DNA of 64,000 nucleotides from Marivivens niveibacter (GCF_002150005.2 NZ_MSPP01000001.1:930001-994000); one strand, 5' to 3'; shown: positions 18,119 to 28,201, numbered from the stretch's first letter. Notes: generated from the letters alone by a model not told the origin. Translations and numbers: made by a program.

Positions 18119-20209
18119 TTAATTTCGACAGGCCTGACGGGATTGAACCGACGTTGCGCCCGTCCCGAAACCTGCCAGCCCGATAGTCAGACTGTAATCT
18201 GTGGTCGGAGCCACAGTAGTCGAAGATGTATAACTGCGCGAGGCCGAAAGCTCGACTTCGACACATTCATTACGCCAGCCAACGGATAGCCCTGCTTTGA
18301 CCGGATCATTAGCCGCTACATCGTAGCGACCGGATGCACCGACAGACCAAATGTCGTTTATCTGATAATCAGCGGCAATCGCCCACTGCGAAAAATCATC
18401 ATCGCGGCCTTCGTCGGTGTCCAATGGCAGCCAAACATAGGATGCCGATAGGTCCAGATAATCGCCATCGGTTCCGATTAGGATTTCAGATTTTTGTGCG
18501 CTTAGATCGGTATCAAATACTGCACGCCCCAGAACATACAGTCCGTCATTTATCGCAAACTGACCCGCAGCCAGAATGTCAGAGGAACGGCCTGTCAGCC
18601 CCGAGGATGACGAATAATCCGCAACTGTCTCCCGCATAATCTGGCCGATCACAACATGAGCAGTCCAATCATTGCCAGATGTCCGATGCCATGATCCACC
18701 ATAGGCGATCTGTGCCCCGTTTTCGATACGGTCATCGCCTGGAAAACGCGACAGTTTGAATAAGTTAGTTTCGGTTAATTCGGCTGACAGGCTATCCTCG
18801 TTAGGGACGGTCGCGCCGAAATCGCCGGTCCATCCAATCATAATGATTGGTTCCAGTAGATCCTGACCACCAGAGACGGTTTCACGCATCATGGGATATC
18901 GCAATGTTATCGCCGCCGAGGGGCTGATGCGCGTCCCGCCTTGATCTGGGTCGTTTTCAATGACCCATCTGTCAATCTGAAGCCCGACATCAGATTCCAC
19001 CACCAATCCATTAGGCAGCACCCAGTTTCGGTTCCAATCTGCGGCGGTGCCGATGCGCAAAACATCGGCTGCATTACCGTTGTCGTCAGTTCCAAATCGA
19101 AAATGCAGATCACTGTCGGCAGATAAGGTCAAATTACCGCCAATTAATTCCTGCTGTTTTTCGGTGGCAAATGACATAACGAACGGTGGCAAACTGCTAG
19201 AGTTTTCACCGGCAATGGTGGACTGATAGAGGGCTATTTCGCCAAAAGTAAAACCTGCGTCAGTATAGCGGTCGATCGTAACGAATGACTTCAGGCGGTC
19301 TTGGTCCGAATAGTCATATTGTTTGAGGTAGCTGATATCGGACACGCCTGTTGCGCCGAAACGCAATTCATACCCGCGGGCCAGATCAAAACGACCGTCA
19401 AGTTCGATATATCCGCGCTGGGTGTCTGGGATGATCGTGTCACGGCTGGTCGCCGCTTTGATAGTAATGTCGCCGTTTGTAAAAGCTTGGCGATATCGCG
19501 CCTCTAACGTTTTGGTTTCGGCGCTGATGTAGGGTGTTAGCGTGAGGTCGCGGTAGTCCCCAAGGCGGATGAAGTAAGGCATCTTAATGCCCGTCCCTAG
19601 AAGGTCATTCGAGGAGTAGCTTGGCACTAAAAATCCAGTGGCGCGTTCCAGCGATGGATCTGGTAACCGCATATACGGCAGCCAAAAGATCGGGACGCCG
19701 CGCACGCGCATCACCGCGTTTTCCAAATATAGCTGCTGTTCGTTTTCATCGTGAATAATGCGATTTGCGCGAATTTCCCACAGAGGCGGGCGGTCGTTGC
19801 AAATATTGCACGATGTCGCAGCGACGCGCGAAAATTGGGTCAGGTCACCCTGAGTGCGATCAATGCGGCCTGCGGTCAGTTGCAGTTGATTGTCCAAAAC
19901 CATCCGCGCACTTAGCAATAGGCCCGTTTCCAATGTCGGGCTTAGCTGTGCTTGATCGGCTGTAAAGACGTCACCGTTCGGCGCGCTGATCAAAATGGGT
20001 CCGGTGATGTCTAGCTTGTCGGTCGATTGTGAATAGGTGATCGCCGCAGCTTGCATGTGGGTGCCTTCAAACATGACCTCTACGTTGCCACTGGCGGTTA
20101 ATTTTCCGTCAGGGGTCACGGTCACGCTGTCTGCCAGCAACGTTGCCGCCATCTGCGCATGAACTGGCAGCGGAAGCGATAGAAGGATTGCGGTGATTAG
20201 GCGGCGCAT
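18119..20209 (-). CDS. lptD: LPS-assembly protein LptD
   Basis: Outer-membrane barrel that inserts lipopolysaccharide into the outer leaflet. From the ATG at 20209 the protein has 696 residues: signal peptide (1-18, ends PVHAQ), an OstA/LptA-like jellyroll domain (about 25-130: ADSVTVTPDGKLTASGNVEV), then a C-terminal barrel with repeated amphipathic strands (PIFWLPYMRLPDPSLERATG, GTGIKMPYFIRLGD). Four or more cysteines (two in SCNIC, two near the C-terminus) match the disulfide pairs seen in LptD. Its ATG overlaps the lptG stop by one base (TAATG). A longer open frame upstream runs inside lptG and is not used. Confidence 0.95.
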   Translation of the reverse strand: MRRLITAILLSLPLPVHAQMAATLLADSVTVTPDGKLTASGNVEVMFEGTHMQAAAITYSQSTDKLDITGPILISAPNGDVFTADQAQLSPTLETGLLLSARMVLDNQLQLTAGRIDRTQGDLTQFSRVAATSCNICNDRPPLWEIRANRIIHDENEQQLYLENAVMRVRGVPIFWLPYMRLPDPSLERATGFLVPSYSSNDLLGTGIKMPYFIRLGDYRDLTLTPYISAETKTLEARYRQAFTNGDITIKAATSRDTIIPDTQRGYIELDGRFDLARGYELRFGATGVSDISYLKQYDYSDQDRLKSFVTIDRYTDAGFTFGEIALYQSTIAGENSSSLPPFVMSFATEKQQELIGGNLTLSADSDLHFRFGTDDNGNAADVLRIGTAADWNRNWVLPNGLVVESDVGLQIDRWVIENDPDQGGTRISPSAAITLRYPMMRETVSGGQDLLEPIIMIGWTGDFGATVPNEDSLSAELTETNLFKLSRFPGDDRIENGAQIAYGGSWHRTSGNDWTAHVVIGQIMRETVADYSSSSGLTGRSSDILAAGQFAINDGLYVLGRAVFDTDLSAQKSEILIGTDGDYLDLSASYVWLPLDTDEGRDDDFSQWAIAADYQINDIWSVGASGRYDVAANDPVKAGLSVGWRNECVEVELSASRSYTSSTTVAPTTDYSLTIGLAGFGTGATSVQSRQACRN

Positions 20210-21303
20210 TATCCGTCCTCCAAATGCAAAAGCACGCCTAATGCGATGCCGATTGCGCCAAACGGCGGCGCCCAAGCTGACAACAACACCGGAATTTGTC
20301 CATTTTCGCCCAAGATAAGCGCAAAGTTTCGCAGGAAATACAACGTAAAGCTCAGCAAGATTGCGTACATCACCATTAAACCAGTGCGCCCCCCGCGTTG
20401 TGGACGCATGGTAAACGCGGCACCGATCATTACCATGGCAATAAGGAAAAGTGGCTGTGCCAGTTCCGATTGCAGCCAAACTTGATGGCGCCTTGCGCTA
20501 AATCCAGCAGTTTGAAGTCGGTTGATGAAACCCGGCAGGTCCCAGATCGGGATCGACGATGGTGTTCCAAAACTGTCGCGAATTTGGTCGGCGGTCAAAG
20601 TTGACGGAATGGTATATATTTCGAAAAATTCTGCAGCGGTTTCGGGGTTGTCGACACCTTGCAACGGCCAAACTTTTGCATTTGTGATCGCCCATTCACC
20701 GTTTACAAGTTCCGCATTTTCAGCATCGATACGGCGTATAGGGCCGCTACCGATGCTGAACGTCAGGAAGGTGACGTTGGATAGCGCGGTGCCGTCCAAA
20801 CTGCTGCTGCCCGCGCGAATGACGGTTTGCGTTTCTTGCGACCCCTGACGCATCCACAACCCATCAGCGGCCAACGAAAACGATGTGTCGGTGCCTTTCA
20901 ATGCGGCCTCTCGAACTTCGTATTCGCGGGTCGTGGCGGCGACGATCGGGTTTAGAATGCCGATGACAGCAAGGCCCAACACAAAGGCCAGCAGACATGG
21001 TGCAATCAATGCCCGCAATGCGGACCGACCTGCCGAACGTGTCACAACCAATTCGGATGTACGCGCAAGGCCCAGAAACAGCCAAATGGTGGCAAGGATA
21101 ATCAGCAGCGGGATGATGCGGTAAATCCCGACAGGCAGATTTAACAGCGCCATGCCTAGGATTTGAGTAAAGGTCGCGTCGACATTCTGAAATTCGCGCA
21201 AACGGTCAACGATTTCGACAAAGATCAAAATCAACCCAAAGATCGCAAAAACGGATCCCAAAGTGATCATGAAACGCCAGGCAAAATAACGATGCAAAAT
21301 CAT
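20209..21303 (-). CDS. lptG: LPS export ABC transporter permease LptG
   Basis: Inner-membrane permease of the LptB2FG complex that extracts lipopolysaccharide from the membrane. YjgP/YjgQ fold: three N-terminal transmembrane helices (about 8-35, 55-75, 95-120), a periplasmic jellyroll domain (about 130-270), and three C-terminal helices (about 280-360). The segment LWMRQGSQE is typical of LptG. 364 residues. Overlaps lptF by 4 bases and lptD by 1, so translation is coupled. LptB and LptC are encoded elsewhere. Confidence 0.95.
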   Translation of the reverse strand: MILHRYFAWRFMITLGSVFAIFGLILIFVEIVDRLREFQNVDATFTQILGMALLNLPVGIYRIIPLLIILATIWLFLGLARTSELVVTRSAGRSALRALIAPCLLAFVLGLAVIGILNPIVAATTREYEVREAALKGTDTSFSLAADGLWMRQGSQETQTVIRAGSSSLDGTALSNVTFLTFSIGSGPIRRIDAENAELVNGEWAITNAKVWPLQGVDNPETAAEFFEIYTIPSTLTADQIRDSFGTPSSIPIWDLPGFINRLQTAGFSARRHQVWLQSELAQPLFLIAMVMIGAAFTMRPQRGGRTGLMVMYAILLSFTLYFLRNFALILGENGQIPVLLSAWAPPFGAIGIALGVLLHLEDG

Positions 21304-22427
21304 GATAGCACCTGTCTTTTGCTGCGTTTGAACATGGTTGGATTTGCTACAAGGACGAGCAGCCCGAATGAAACCGCCAGACCGAAAACGATTGGGATGT
21401 AGGGCAATAACCAGTTTTCTGGCTGGGTCCGCGCGGCGTTCGCGGCCATTGATTCAGTGAATTTCACAGCAATCACCAAAAAGATTGCCAAGACGACCTG
21501 TTTCCAAACGCCAAACCGGCTGAACCCGCCAACCAGCAACGATGCCGCCCCCAAGACAGCCCCAACCAATGCTAGCAATGCACCTGCGTTTCGGCTGTGT
21601 GCCTCCATCGCCAAAACGCCTGCGGTTCTTCCTGTGTCCTCTAGCACTTGGTCAGAGGGGAACCACAAATCGATAGAGTTGTAATGCGATATGCGGCGCG
21701 TCGTGTTCGTTGATGTCGTGATCAGATCACCTAAATCATACGCAAAATCATCAAAGGTTGTGACCATCAATCGATTGGTTGCGTAATCCAGCGTTTGGGC
21801 CTGACCTTCGACCATAACCAGCTGGGGGCCATTTTCGTTTCGGATCAGATAGGCTTTGGTCGCTGTGTAAATCACCTCTTGGGTTTCAGATCGGGTGTCA
21901 GACAGAAATAGATCGACCAATTCGCCGTTGCGGGTAACTTCGCGAATGTAGACGGTCAAATCATCTGTGGGGGTCTGAAATTGACCCTCGACCAAAAGGC
22001 GGGCAGTGATGTTTTGGCTGATTTCGGCGTTGCGGACCCGCATCGTATATGCCGCTTCGGGAACCAGAAAATGAGTCACGACCATCGTCAATAGTGTGAT
22101 GATGATCCCAAAGAACAGTGCTGGGCGCACCATGCGGAATGGCGAAAAGCCTGTGCCTTGCATCACGACCAATTCACTGTCTGATGTTAGGCGGTTTGTG
22201 ACATAGACCGCCGCCGCAAAGGCCGCTAGAGGTAGAACAATCTGGATAACACTGGGCAAAGACAGTGCGGTTAGCTCCAACACTACGCGCGCCGATTGCC
22301 CATCCGAAATCAGGCGATCAAACAGCGTCACCGCCGCGCGGATCCAGTAAACCATCACCAGCACGAGAGAGAAAAAGCCGAACACGGTCAGTAATTGCGA
22401 CAGCAAATATCTGTCGAAACGTGGCAC
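21300..22427 (-). CDS. lptF: LPS export ABC transporter permease LptF
   Basis: Partner of LptG in the LptB2FG extractor. Same architecture: the N-terminal MPRFDRYLLSQLLTVFGFFS, helix pair with VLPLAAFAAAVYVTNRLTSD (coupling helix), periplasmic domain (about 130-260) with the LVEGQFQTP segment, and three C-terminal helices. 375 residues. First gene of the six-gene operon, divergent from pepA with a 135-base promoter gap between them. Confidence 0.95.
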   Translation of the reverse strand: MPRFDRYLLSQLLTVFGFFSLVLVMVYWIRAAVTLFDRLISDGQSARVVLELTALSLPSVIQIVLPLAAFAAAVYVTNRLTSDSELVVMQGTGFSPFRMVRPALFFGIIITLLTMVVTHFLVPEAAYTMRVRNAEISQNITARLLVEGQFQTPTDDLTVYIREVTRNGELVDLFLSDTRSETQEVIYTATKAYLIRNENGPQLVMVEGQAQTLDYATNRLMVTTFDDFAYDLGDLITTSTNTTRRISHYNSIDLWFPSDQVLEDTGRTAGVLAMEAHSRNAGALLALVGAVLGAASLLVGGFSRFGVWKQVVLAIFLVIAVKFTESMAANAARTQPENWLLPYIPIVFGLAVSFGLLVLVANPTMFKRSKRQVLS

Positions 22428-22562
22428 TGCATTCCCCCAAATGTGTAATAGGTCTTAATTGGCTGGACGCTAGCCGATTTGAACGAGGGATTGAACCGCA
22501 TTCTGGTCATTCTAGCTGTCGCAGGCTACCAATTGCCTAAACGATCCAACAAGGAGCACCAA

Positions 22563-24029
22563 ATGACCACGCCTGTAACAATCGAATTTGCCAATTTTTC
22601 GCTGGAAAACATCGCGGAAACCGCAGGTAGACTGGTTATTTTTGTCACCGAAGATGGAAAACTGGACCAATCGGCGCGCAAGGTGAACAGTCTGACTAAA
22701 AAAGCAGTCGAACGGTTGGTTGATTCTGACGGATTTGAAAAAATGAGCGTGGGTGATGTGACCACATTGGCCTATCCGGCTGGGGTCGCGGCAGATGCTG
22801 TCCTGGTGGTCAAATTGCCGCGCCGTCCATCACAATCAGAGGCCCGCAAAGCAGGCGCTGCAATTGCCAAGGCGATGGGGTCGGGCAATGTGACCCTATT
22901 GGCGGGACAGGTTTTCAAAGCCGAAGAGGTTGCATTCGGCATCGCCATGCGCGCCTACGCCTACACAGAATGCAAAACCAGCGATGCGCCTGAATACGGC
23001 ACCATTTCGGTCATGGTCAAAGACGTGGATGCGGCGAAAGAAGCCTACGCGCCGCTATCCGCAGTCGTCGAAGGTGTGTTCTTTACCCGCGATCTAACCA
23101 GCGCACCCGCGAACGTCCTGACGACCACCACCTTTGCAGAAAAACTGAAATATCTCAGTGGTTTGGGGGTCGAGGTTGAAGTGTTGGAGGAGGCCCAGTT
23201 GGAAGAGCTGGGCATGGGATCTCTTTTATGTGTCGGTCAGGGTTCGGACAGCCCGTCAAAGGTTGTCGTTATGAAATGGAACGGCGGCGGCGATGAGGCG
23301 CCATTTGCATTCGTAGGTAAAGGAGTGGTGTTTGACACGGGCGGCATCAGCCTGAAACCAGCTGCTGGCATGGAAGACATGACCATGGATATGGGCGGCG
23401 CTGGTGTTGTTTCGGGCGTTATGAAAACGCTTGCTTTGCGCAAGGCCAAGGCAAATGTCGTTGGTCTGGTTGGGCTGGTTGAAAACATGCCATCGGGCAA
23501 TGCAACCCGCCCAGGCGATATCGTGAAATCGATGAAAGGTGACACGATCGAAGTTATCAACACAGATGCCGAAGGCCGTTTGGTTCTGGCGGATGTTCTT
23601 TGGTACACGCAGGAACGGTTTAACCCGTCTGGCATCGTAAATTTGGCGACTCTAACCGGTGCGATCATTATCGCGCTGGGGAATGAAAACGCTGGCGTCT
23701 TTTCAAATGATGACACCTTGGCAGCAAATGTGGTTGGGTCGGCTGCGGCCGAAGGCGAAGGCGCATGGCGTATGCCGATGGGCCCAGCCTATGACAAGCT
23801 GATCAAATCGAACAAAGCTGACATGAAAAACACAGGCGGCCGTGCAGGCGGGTCGATCACAGCGGCGCAATTCCTGAAACGCTTTATCAAAGATGACATG
23901 CCTTGGGCGCATATTGATATCGCTGGTACGGCTGACACGAAAACAGAAACCGCGCTGGCACCCAAAGGCGCGACCGGCTGGGGCGTGATGGCGTTGAACC
24001 GATTGATCGCTGACAAATACGAAGCGTAA
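22563..24029 (+). CDS. pepA: Leucyl aminopeptidase (M17 family)
   Basis: Hexameric two-metal cytosolic aminopeptidase. The active-site signature NTDAEGRLVLAD is present, with upstream metal-binding VGKGVVFDTGGISLKPAAGM and GLVENMPSGNATRPGD; the N-terminal third is the non-catalytic macro-like domain. 488 residues from ATG 22563, which has a perfect AAGGAG site 7 bases upstream; the frame is open earlier but that part is not family-like. holC follows 2 bases after the stop, an arrangement frequent in proteobacteria. Confidence 0.96.
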   Translation: MTTPVTIEFANFSLENIAETAGRLVIFVTEDGKLDQSARKVNSLTKKAVERLVDSDGFEKMSVGDVTTLAYPAGVAADAVLVVKLPRRPSQSEARKAGAAIAKAMGSGNVTLLAGQVFKAEEVAFGIAMRAYAYTECKTSDAPEYGTISVMVKDVDAAKEAYAPLSAVVEGVFFTRDLTSAPANVLTTTTFAEKLKYLSGLGVEVEVLEEAQLEELGMGSLLCVGQGSDSPSKVVVMKWNGGGDEAPFAFVGKGVVFDTGGISLKPAAGMEDMTMDMGGAGVVSGVMKTLALRKAKANVVGLVGLVENMPSGNATRPGDIVKSMKGDTIEVINTDAEGRLVLADVLWYTQERFNPSGIVNLATLTGAIIIALGNENAGVFSNDDTLAANVVGSAAAEGEGAWRMPMGPAYDKLIKSNKADMKNTGGRAGGSITAAQFLKRFIKDDMPWAHIDIAGTADTKTETALAPKGATGWGVMALNRLIADKYEA

Positions 24030-24031
24030 AA

Positions 24032-24493
24032 ATGGGCGCCGCGTATTTTTATCATTTAACCGAAGACAGCCTTGAACATGCTTTGCCCATTTTGTTGGGA
24101 AAAGCGTTAGAGGCAGGTTGGCGTGTTGAGGTGCGCGGCACCGACCCAGATCGGCTGGCTCGATTGGATGTTGAGTTGTGGAAAGGTGCAGGGCCTTCGT
24201 TTCTGCCTCACGGGATTGCGGGCGGGCCGCACGATGCAGATCAGCCCATATTGCTGACCACTGCGGTCAATAACACGAACAATGCTAGCTGCATTGTGTC
24301 GGTCCATGGCGCTGTCTTGTCATCGGAAGAGGTGAAGACAGCGGATCGTGCGATGGTTGTGTTTGACGGGCACGACGGAACATCCGTTCAAATTGCACGT
24401 GACGCATGGAAACAGTTGACCGGGGCAGGAACCACAGCGCAATATTGGGCCCAAGAGGGGGGACGTTGGGTGAAAAAGGCGGAAACGGCTTAA
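24032..24493 (+). CDS. holC: DNA polymerase III subunit chi
   Basis: Clamp-loader accessory subunit that contacts single-strand-binding protein. HolC features: AYFYHLTEDSLEHALPILL at the N-terminus, GWRVEVRGTDPDRLARLD, LWKGAGPSFLPHG and the later DGHDGTSVQIARDAWKQL and YWAQEGGRWVKK. 153 residues fits the alphaproteobacterial form. Cotranscribed with pepA. No separate ribosome-binding gap, so coupling is likely. Confidence 0.92.
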   Translation: MGAAYFYHLTEDSLEHALPILLGKALEAGWRVEVRGTDPDRLARLDVELWKGAGPSFLPHGIAGGPHDADQPILLTTAVNNTNNASCIVSVHGAVLSSEEVKTADRAMVVFDGHDGTSVQIARDAWKQLTGAGTTAQYWAQEGGRWVKKAETA

Positions 24494-24516
24494 CTCTGTC
24501 TTGAAAGGGAAATCAA

Positions 24517-24972
24517 TTGGAAGGTTATCATGCTGGCGGGTGCCAGTGCGGTCGGGTGCGCTATCGCATTTCTAATATGATGGATAACGGGCACGCGTGT
24601 CATTGCCGCATGTGCCAAAAGGCGTCGGGATCATTGGTTATGTTTTGGGTGTCTTGCCCAGTCAGCAACCTGACTTGGACACGTAACATGCCCGAAGTTT
24701 TTAGTAGTTCTGATATAGCGGAGCGGTCTTTTTGTCGTGATTGCGGCACAACACTGACGTTTCGCCGCATCGGCCGGCCGCATGTGTCGATCAGTATCGC
24801 GTCTTTGGATAAACCGCAGGACGTGCCGTTGAAATTCGTTTGGGGTGTTGAGGCACGCACCGATCATTTCGACATGTTGGATACTGTGCCCAGCCACAAG
24901 AGTGATATGGATTTTATCACAACCGAACAGGCTGTTTTGACGTCGCACCAACATCCAGATCACGAAACCTGA
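24517..24972 (+). CDS. GFA-family (CENP-V/GFA) zinc-binding protein
   Basis: Member of the family first named after glutathione-dependent formaldehyde-activating enzyme. The zinc ligands are in place: GGCQCGRVRY (Cys9, Cys11), CHCRMCQKASG (about 28-38) and CRDCGTTL (about 75-82). It starts with TTG at 24517, with AAAGGGA 6 bases upstream; no in-frame ATG suits. 151 residues. Most members have no proven catalytic function, so formaldehyde chemistry should not be assumed. Stop codon abuts that of the convergent protease gene (24972/24973), with no terminator between. Confidence 0.85.
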   Translation: MEGYHAGGCQCGRVRYRISNMMDNGHACHCRMCQKASGSLVMFWVSCPVSNLTWTRNMPEVFSSSDIAERSFCRDCGTTLTFRRIGRPHVSISIASLDKPQDVPLKFVWGVEARTDHFDMLDTVPSHKSDMDFITTEQAVLTSHQHPDHET

Positions 24973-25551
24973 TTAGCGTGTAAGAACCAATCGGTTTTGG
25001 CTGATTTCTATTTTTTCAAATCGGTTCAGATAGGACATACCTAAAAGCGATCCGTTCATTTCACCGCCGTTGACGACAGCGCGGATGTTTTTGTCTGTCA
25101 CATCATCGACCTGCAATGATTGGATCGTAACGGGTGCAGTGCGGACAATGCCGTTCGCGGTAGAGGCTGATCCGATATAGCGCAAAGTTGATACATCAAT
25201 GCCCGCGCGTTTTGCATCCGCTTGGGTCAAAACGATATGGCTGGCGCCTGTATCAACGACAAATTCGATAGGTGCGCCGTTAACATTTGCGGTCAGGTAG
25301 TAATGGCCATCGCGCTGCATGGTCAGTTCGATCCTGCCGTCATCCAGTACGGTTTGGTTTTGACTGGTGAAAATGAGGTCACCCTGCAATGTCGCTATGC
25401 CAAAACTTACGCCAGAAAAAATAACAACCCATAGGCCGGCTTGTCGCAAAAGATGCCCAATGCGGCCACCAGAACGCATCAATAGCGATCCCAGAATGAC
25501 AGCGATTAAAAGCCCAAGGTACAAAAGGCGCATTTTGTCGTAACTATCCAT
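24973..25551 (-). CDS. Membrane-anchored retropepsin-like aspartic protease (TIGR02281 type)
   Basis: 192 residues: two N-terminal hydrophobic segments (about 8-26 and 37-56), then a single retropepsin-like domain. The catalytic motif VVDTGASHIVLT has Asp100, and the flap-side hydrophobic motif LLGMSYLNRFEKIEI lies near the C-terminus; single-lobed proteases of this type work as homodimers. The fold fits the clan AA family found across alphaproteobacteria; some relatives process regulatory or membrane proteins, but no substrate can be named here. Transcribed after marC with 16 bases between stop and start on the same strand. Confidence 0.85.
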   Translation of the reverse strand: MDSYDKMRLLYLGLLIAVILGSLLMRSGGRIGHLLRQAGLWVVIFSGVSFGIATLQGDLIFTSQNQTVLDDGRIELTMQRDGHYYLTANVNGAPIEFVVDTGASHIVLTQADAKRAGIDVSTLRYIGSASTANGIVRTAPVTIQSLQVDDVTDKNIRAVVNGGEMNGSLLGMSYLNRFEKIEISQNRLVLTR

Positions 25552-25567
25552 GCGCTATAGATAGGTC

Positions 25568-26188
25568 TCACGGTGCCAAACCAAAAGACCGCAGGCCGTC
25601 CAATATAAATTGAATAGCTAGCGCAGCCAGCAACATGCCCAAAATCCGCGTTACAACGTTCACACCAACGCGGCCCAATAAACGCTCTAACGGGATCGCG
25701 ATCAGGAACATCAAGAACACCAAAAGCAAGACCGCGGACAAGACACCGAACACCGACGCGTAATCAAGCACGCTTGCTGCTTCTTCGGTCAAAAGGATGA
25801 TCGTCGCAATTGCACCCGGGCCTGCGATTAACGGAATGGCGATAGGAAAGACGGATGGGTCGTCGATGTGGTCTTCGGCGGCATCGTCTGTGTGACCCTG
25901 ACGCCGCGTTTGGCGTTTTTGAAACAGCATTTCCAGCGCGGTAAGAAACAACAAAATACCGCCCGCGATACGGAATGCCGGCATCGAAATGCCAACAAAT
26001 TCCAGCAAAGATTCACCGACAAACGCGAAGACGACCAAAATTGCCAGCGCGATCAAACAGGCGCGAATAGCGATTCCGCGGCGTTGCGCTGCGGACTGGC
26101 CTTGGGTTAGGGCCACAAACAATGGCGCAAGGCCGATGGGGTCGATAATCACGAACAGGGTCGTGAAGGCGGTAATCAATTCAGTCAT
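25568..26188 (-). CDS. MarC-family integral membrane protein
   Basis: 206-residue inner-membrane protein with six hydrophobic segments. The N-terminal FTTLFVIIDPIGLAPLFVAL and GGILLFLTALEMLF are MarC/SNG1 signatures, as is PIAIPLIAGPGAIATIILL. Family function is unresolved; the original link to multiple antibiotic resistance was not confirmed. A hydrophilic loop with KRQTRRQGHTDDAAEDH (about 112-128) separates helices 3 and 4. Lies between the ABC-F gene and the protease gene on the same strand, possibly one operon. Confidence 0.9.
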   Translation of the reverse strand: MTELITAFTTLFVIIDPIGLAPLFVALTQGQSAAQRRGIAIRACLIALAILVVFAFVGESLLEFVGISMPAFRIAGGILLFLTALEMLFQKRQTRRQGHTDDAAEDHIDDPSVFPIAIPLIAGPGAIATIILLTEEAASVLDYASVFGVLSAVLLLVFLMFLIAIPLERLLGRVGVNVVTRILGMLLAALAIQFILDGLRSFGLAP

Positions 26189-26224
26189 GGCGATGTGCTA
26201 GCGGATATTTGACCATCTGGCAAA

Positions 26225-28078
26225 CTATCCGTTTTCGGCCTGTTCCAATTTATCCAGCGCTTCCATCCACAATTCTTCGGCGCGTTCGGTGGCGTCGACG
26301 GCTTCGGCGTATTTGCGGTTCAATTTTTCCAATTTGTCGGCGCTTGCGTCTTCGTACAGGGCAGGGTCCGCCAATTCAGAGGCGACGCGATCGCGGATTT
26401 CATTGATCTTTTCAATCCGGTCTTCGCATTTGCGGACCTCGGCCCGTAGGGCAAGGATCGTGTTGCGGTCTGCCTTTTGCGGTTTCGGCTTTTCCGCTTT
26501 CGGTTTGTCGGCGGGTTTGTCTGATTGCAGCAGCAAGGCGCGATAGGCCGCCAGATCGTCGTCATATGGCGCGACGCGGCCGTCTTTGACCAGCCACAAA
26601 CGGTCCGCGACCATCGACAATAGGTGCATGTCGTGGCTGACAAGGATCACAGCGCCTGAATATTCGGTCAGCGCTTCGACCAAAGCCTCGCGGCTTTCGA
26701 TGTCTAGGTGGTTGGTCGGTTCGTCCAAGATCAATAGATGTGGCGAATCCAATGTTGCCAACAGCAACGACAAACGCGCCTTTTGACCGCCCGACAAACG
26801 TCCCACTTCGGTTTCGGCTTGGGCTGCCATCAGGCCAAAGCCTGCGAGTTTCGCCCGCAGTTTCGATTGATGCAATTCGGGCAATTCGCGCTGAAGGTGC
26901 TGTAATGGCGTTTCTTCGACGCGCAGTTCGTCCACCTGATGCTGGGCAAAGAACCCGATGCGCAGTTTCGAACTGCTGTGTTTGTCGCCTTCGATCAGGT
27001 CCAATCGATCGGACAGCAGTTTCGACAGCGTCGATTTGCCTTCGCCATTGCGCCCAAGCAAGGCGATGCGGTCGTCCTGATCGATGCGCAGGTTCAGATG
27101 GCGCAGGATCGGTTTGCCATCATAGCCAACACTGCCGCCTTCGACGCGGATGATGGGGGGCGACAAAGGTTCAGGCGATGGAAAGGTGAAAACGGTGCGT
27201 GCGGCGTCTTCGGGGACGCGGATCGTTTCCATTTTTTCCAACATCTTAACGCGGGACTGCGCCTGTTTTGCCTTGGTCGCTTTGGCTTTGAATCGGTCGA
27301 CAAAGGATTGCAGGTGGGCGCGGCGGGCCTCTTGTTTTTTGGCGGCTTGCATCAGAACGGCGCGTTGTTCGGCGCGCTGTTTGGCAAAGCTGTCATAGGG
27401 GCCAGTGTAATAGGTCAGCGACTGGTTTTCCAAATGCAGGATACCGGTAACGGACCGGTTCAGCAGTTCGCGGTCGTGGCTGACGATCAGCACGGTGTGC
27501 GGGTATTTCGTCAGATAGTTTTCCAGCCATAGCGCGCCTTCGAGGTCGAGATAGTTGGTCGGTTCGTCCAGCAGCAGCAGATCGGGTTCGGAAAACAGAA
27601 CTGCGGCCAATGCCACGCGCATCCGCCAACCGCCCGAAAAGGCCGAGCAGGGCATTTGCTGTTCTTCGTCGGTAAATCCCAGACCCTTTAGGATCGTGCT
27701 GGCGCGGCCTTCTGCGCTCCATGCGTCGATATCAGCAAGGCGAGTTTGAATATCGGCAATACGGGCGGGGTCGGTCGCGGTCTGCGATTCTGCCATTAAC
27801 GCGGCGCGTTCGGTGTCAGCGGCCAAAACGGTGTCGATCAATGACACTTCGTTTCCTGGCACCTCTTGGCTGACGCCGCCGATTTTCCAACCGTTGGGTA
27901 GGGTGATGTCGCCCGTATCCAGATGCAGGTCGCCCCGTATCAGTTTGAAAAGAGTGGTTTTTCCCGTACCATTATTGCCCACAAGGCCGACCTTGTGGCC
28001 GGTGGGAATTACAGCAGAGGCGTGGTCGATCAGAACACGGCCCTCGATCGAATAACTGATGTCATCAAGGCGTAGCAT
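26225..28078 (-). CDS. ABC-F family ATPase, YheS/EF-3-like
   Basis: Second ABC-F protein of the window, 617 residues from ATG 28078 (an ATG 12 codons earlier is less conserved). Domain 1: Walker A GNNGTGKTTLF, signature AFSGGWRMRVALA, Walker B LLLLDEPTNYLD. Domain 2: Walker A GRNGEGKST, signature RLSGGQKARLSL, Walker B LLILDEPTNHLD. The GGWRMRVALA variant is typical of the YheS branch and differs from the Uup-like protein at 4925-6733. A short coiled coil ends the protein (about 540-617). Ribosome-associated role likely by family; no transport partner. Confidence 0.9.
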   Translation of the reverse strand: MLRLDDISYSIEGRVLIDHASAVIPTGHKVGLVGNNGTGKTTLFKLIRGDLHLDTGDITLPNGWKIGGVSQEVPGNEVSLIDTVLAADTERAALMAESQTATDPARIADIQTRLADIDAWSAEGRASTILKGLGFTDEEQQMPCSAFSGGWRMRVALAAVLFSEPDLLLLDEPTNYLDLEGALWLENYLTKYPHTVLIVSHDRELLNRSVTGILHLENQSLTYYTGPYDSFAKQRAEQRAVLMQAAKKQEARRAHLQSFVDRFKAKATKAKQAQSRVKMLEKMETIRVPEDAARTVFTFPSPEPLSPPIIRVEGGSVGYDGKPILRHLNLRIDQDDRIALLGRNGEGKSTLSKLLSDRLDLIEGDKHSSSKLRIGFFAQHQVDELRVEETPLQHLQRELPELHQSKLRAKLAGFGLMAAQAETEVGRLSGGQKARLSLLLATLDSPHLLILDEPTNHLDIESREALVEALTEYSGAVILVSHDMHLLSMVADRLWLVKDGRVAPYDDDLAAYRALLLQSDKPADKPKAEKPKPQKADRNTILALRAEVRKCEDRIEKINEIRDRVASELADPALYEDASADKLEKLNRKYAEAVDATERAEELWMEALDKLEQAENG

Positions 28079-28201
28079 AGATGCGTCATTGCCTGATGAC
28101 GCTGCTTGCGTCAATCGCGGCTTTTCTTATGCGCTAACACGTGCTAGGGCAGCGCCAAATTCAATCCGCCCCAATGGGGCCGCTGTTAAAAAGAGGCTAA
28201 G

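Noticed and set aside
20212-20479. N-terminal extension of lptD to 786 residues
   Set aside because: The extension lies wholly inside lptG in another frame, and the signal peptide begins at the ATG at 20209.
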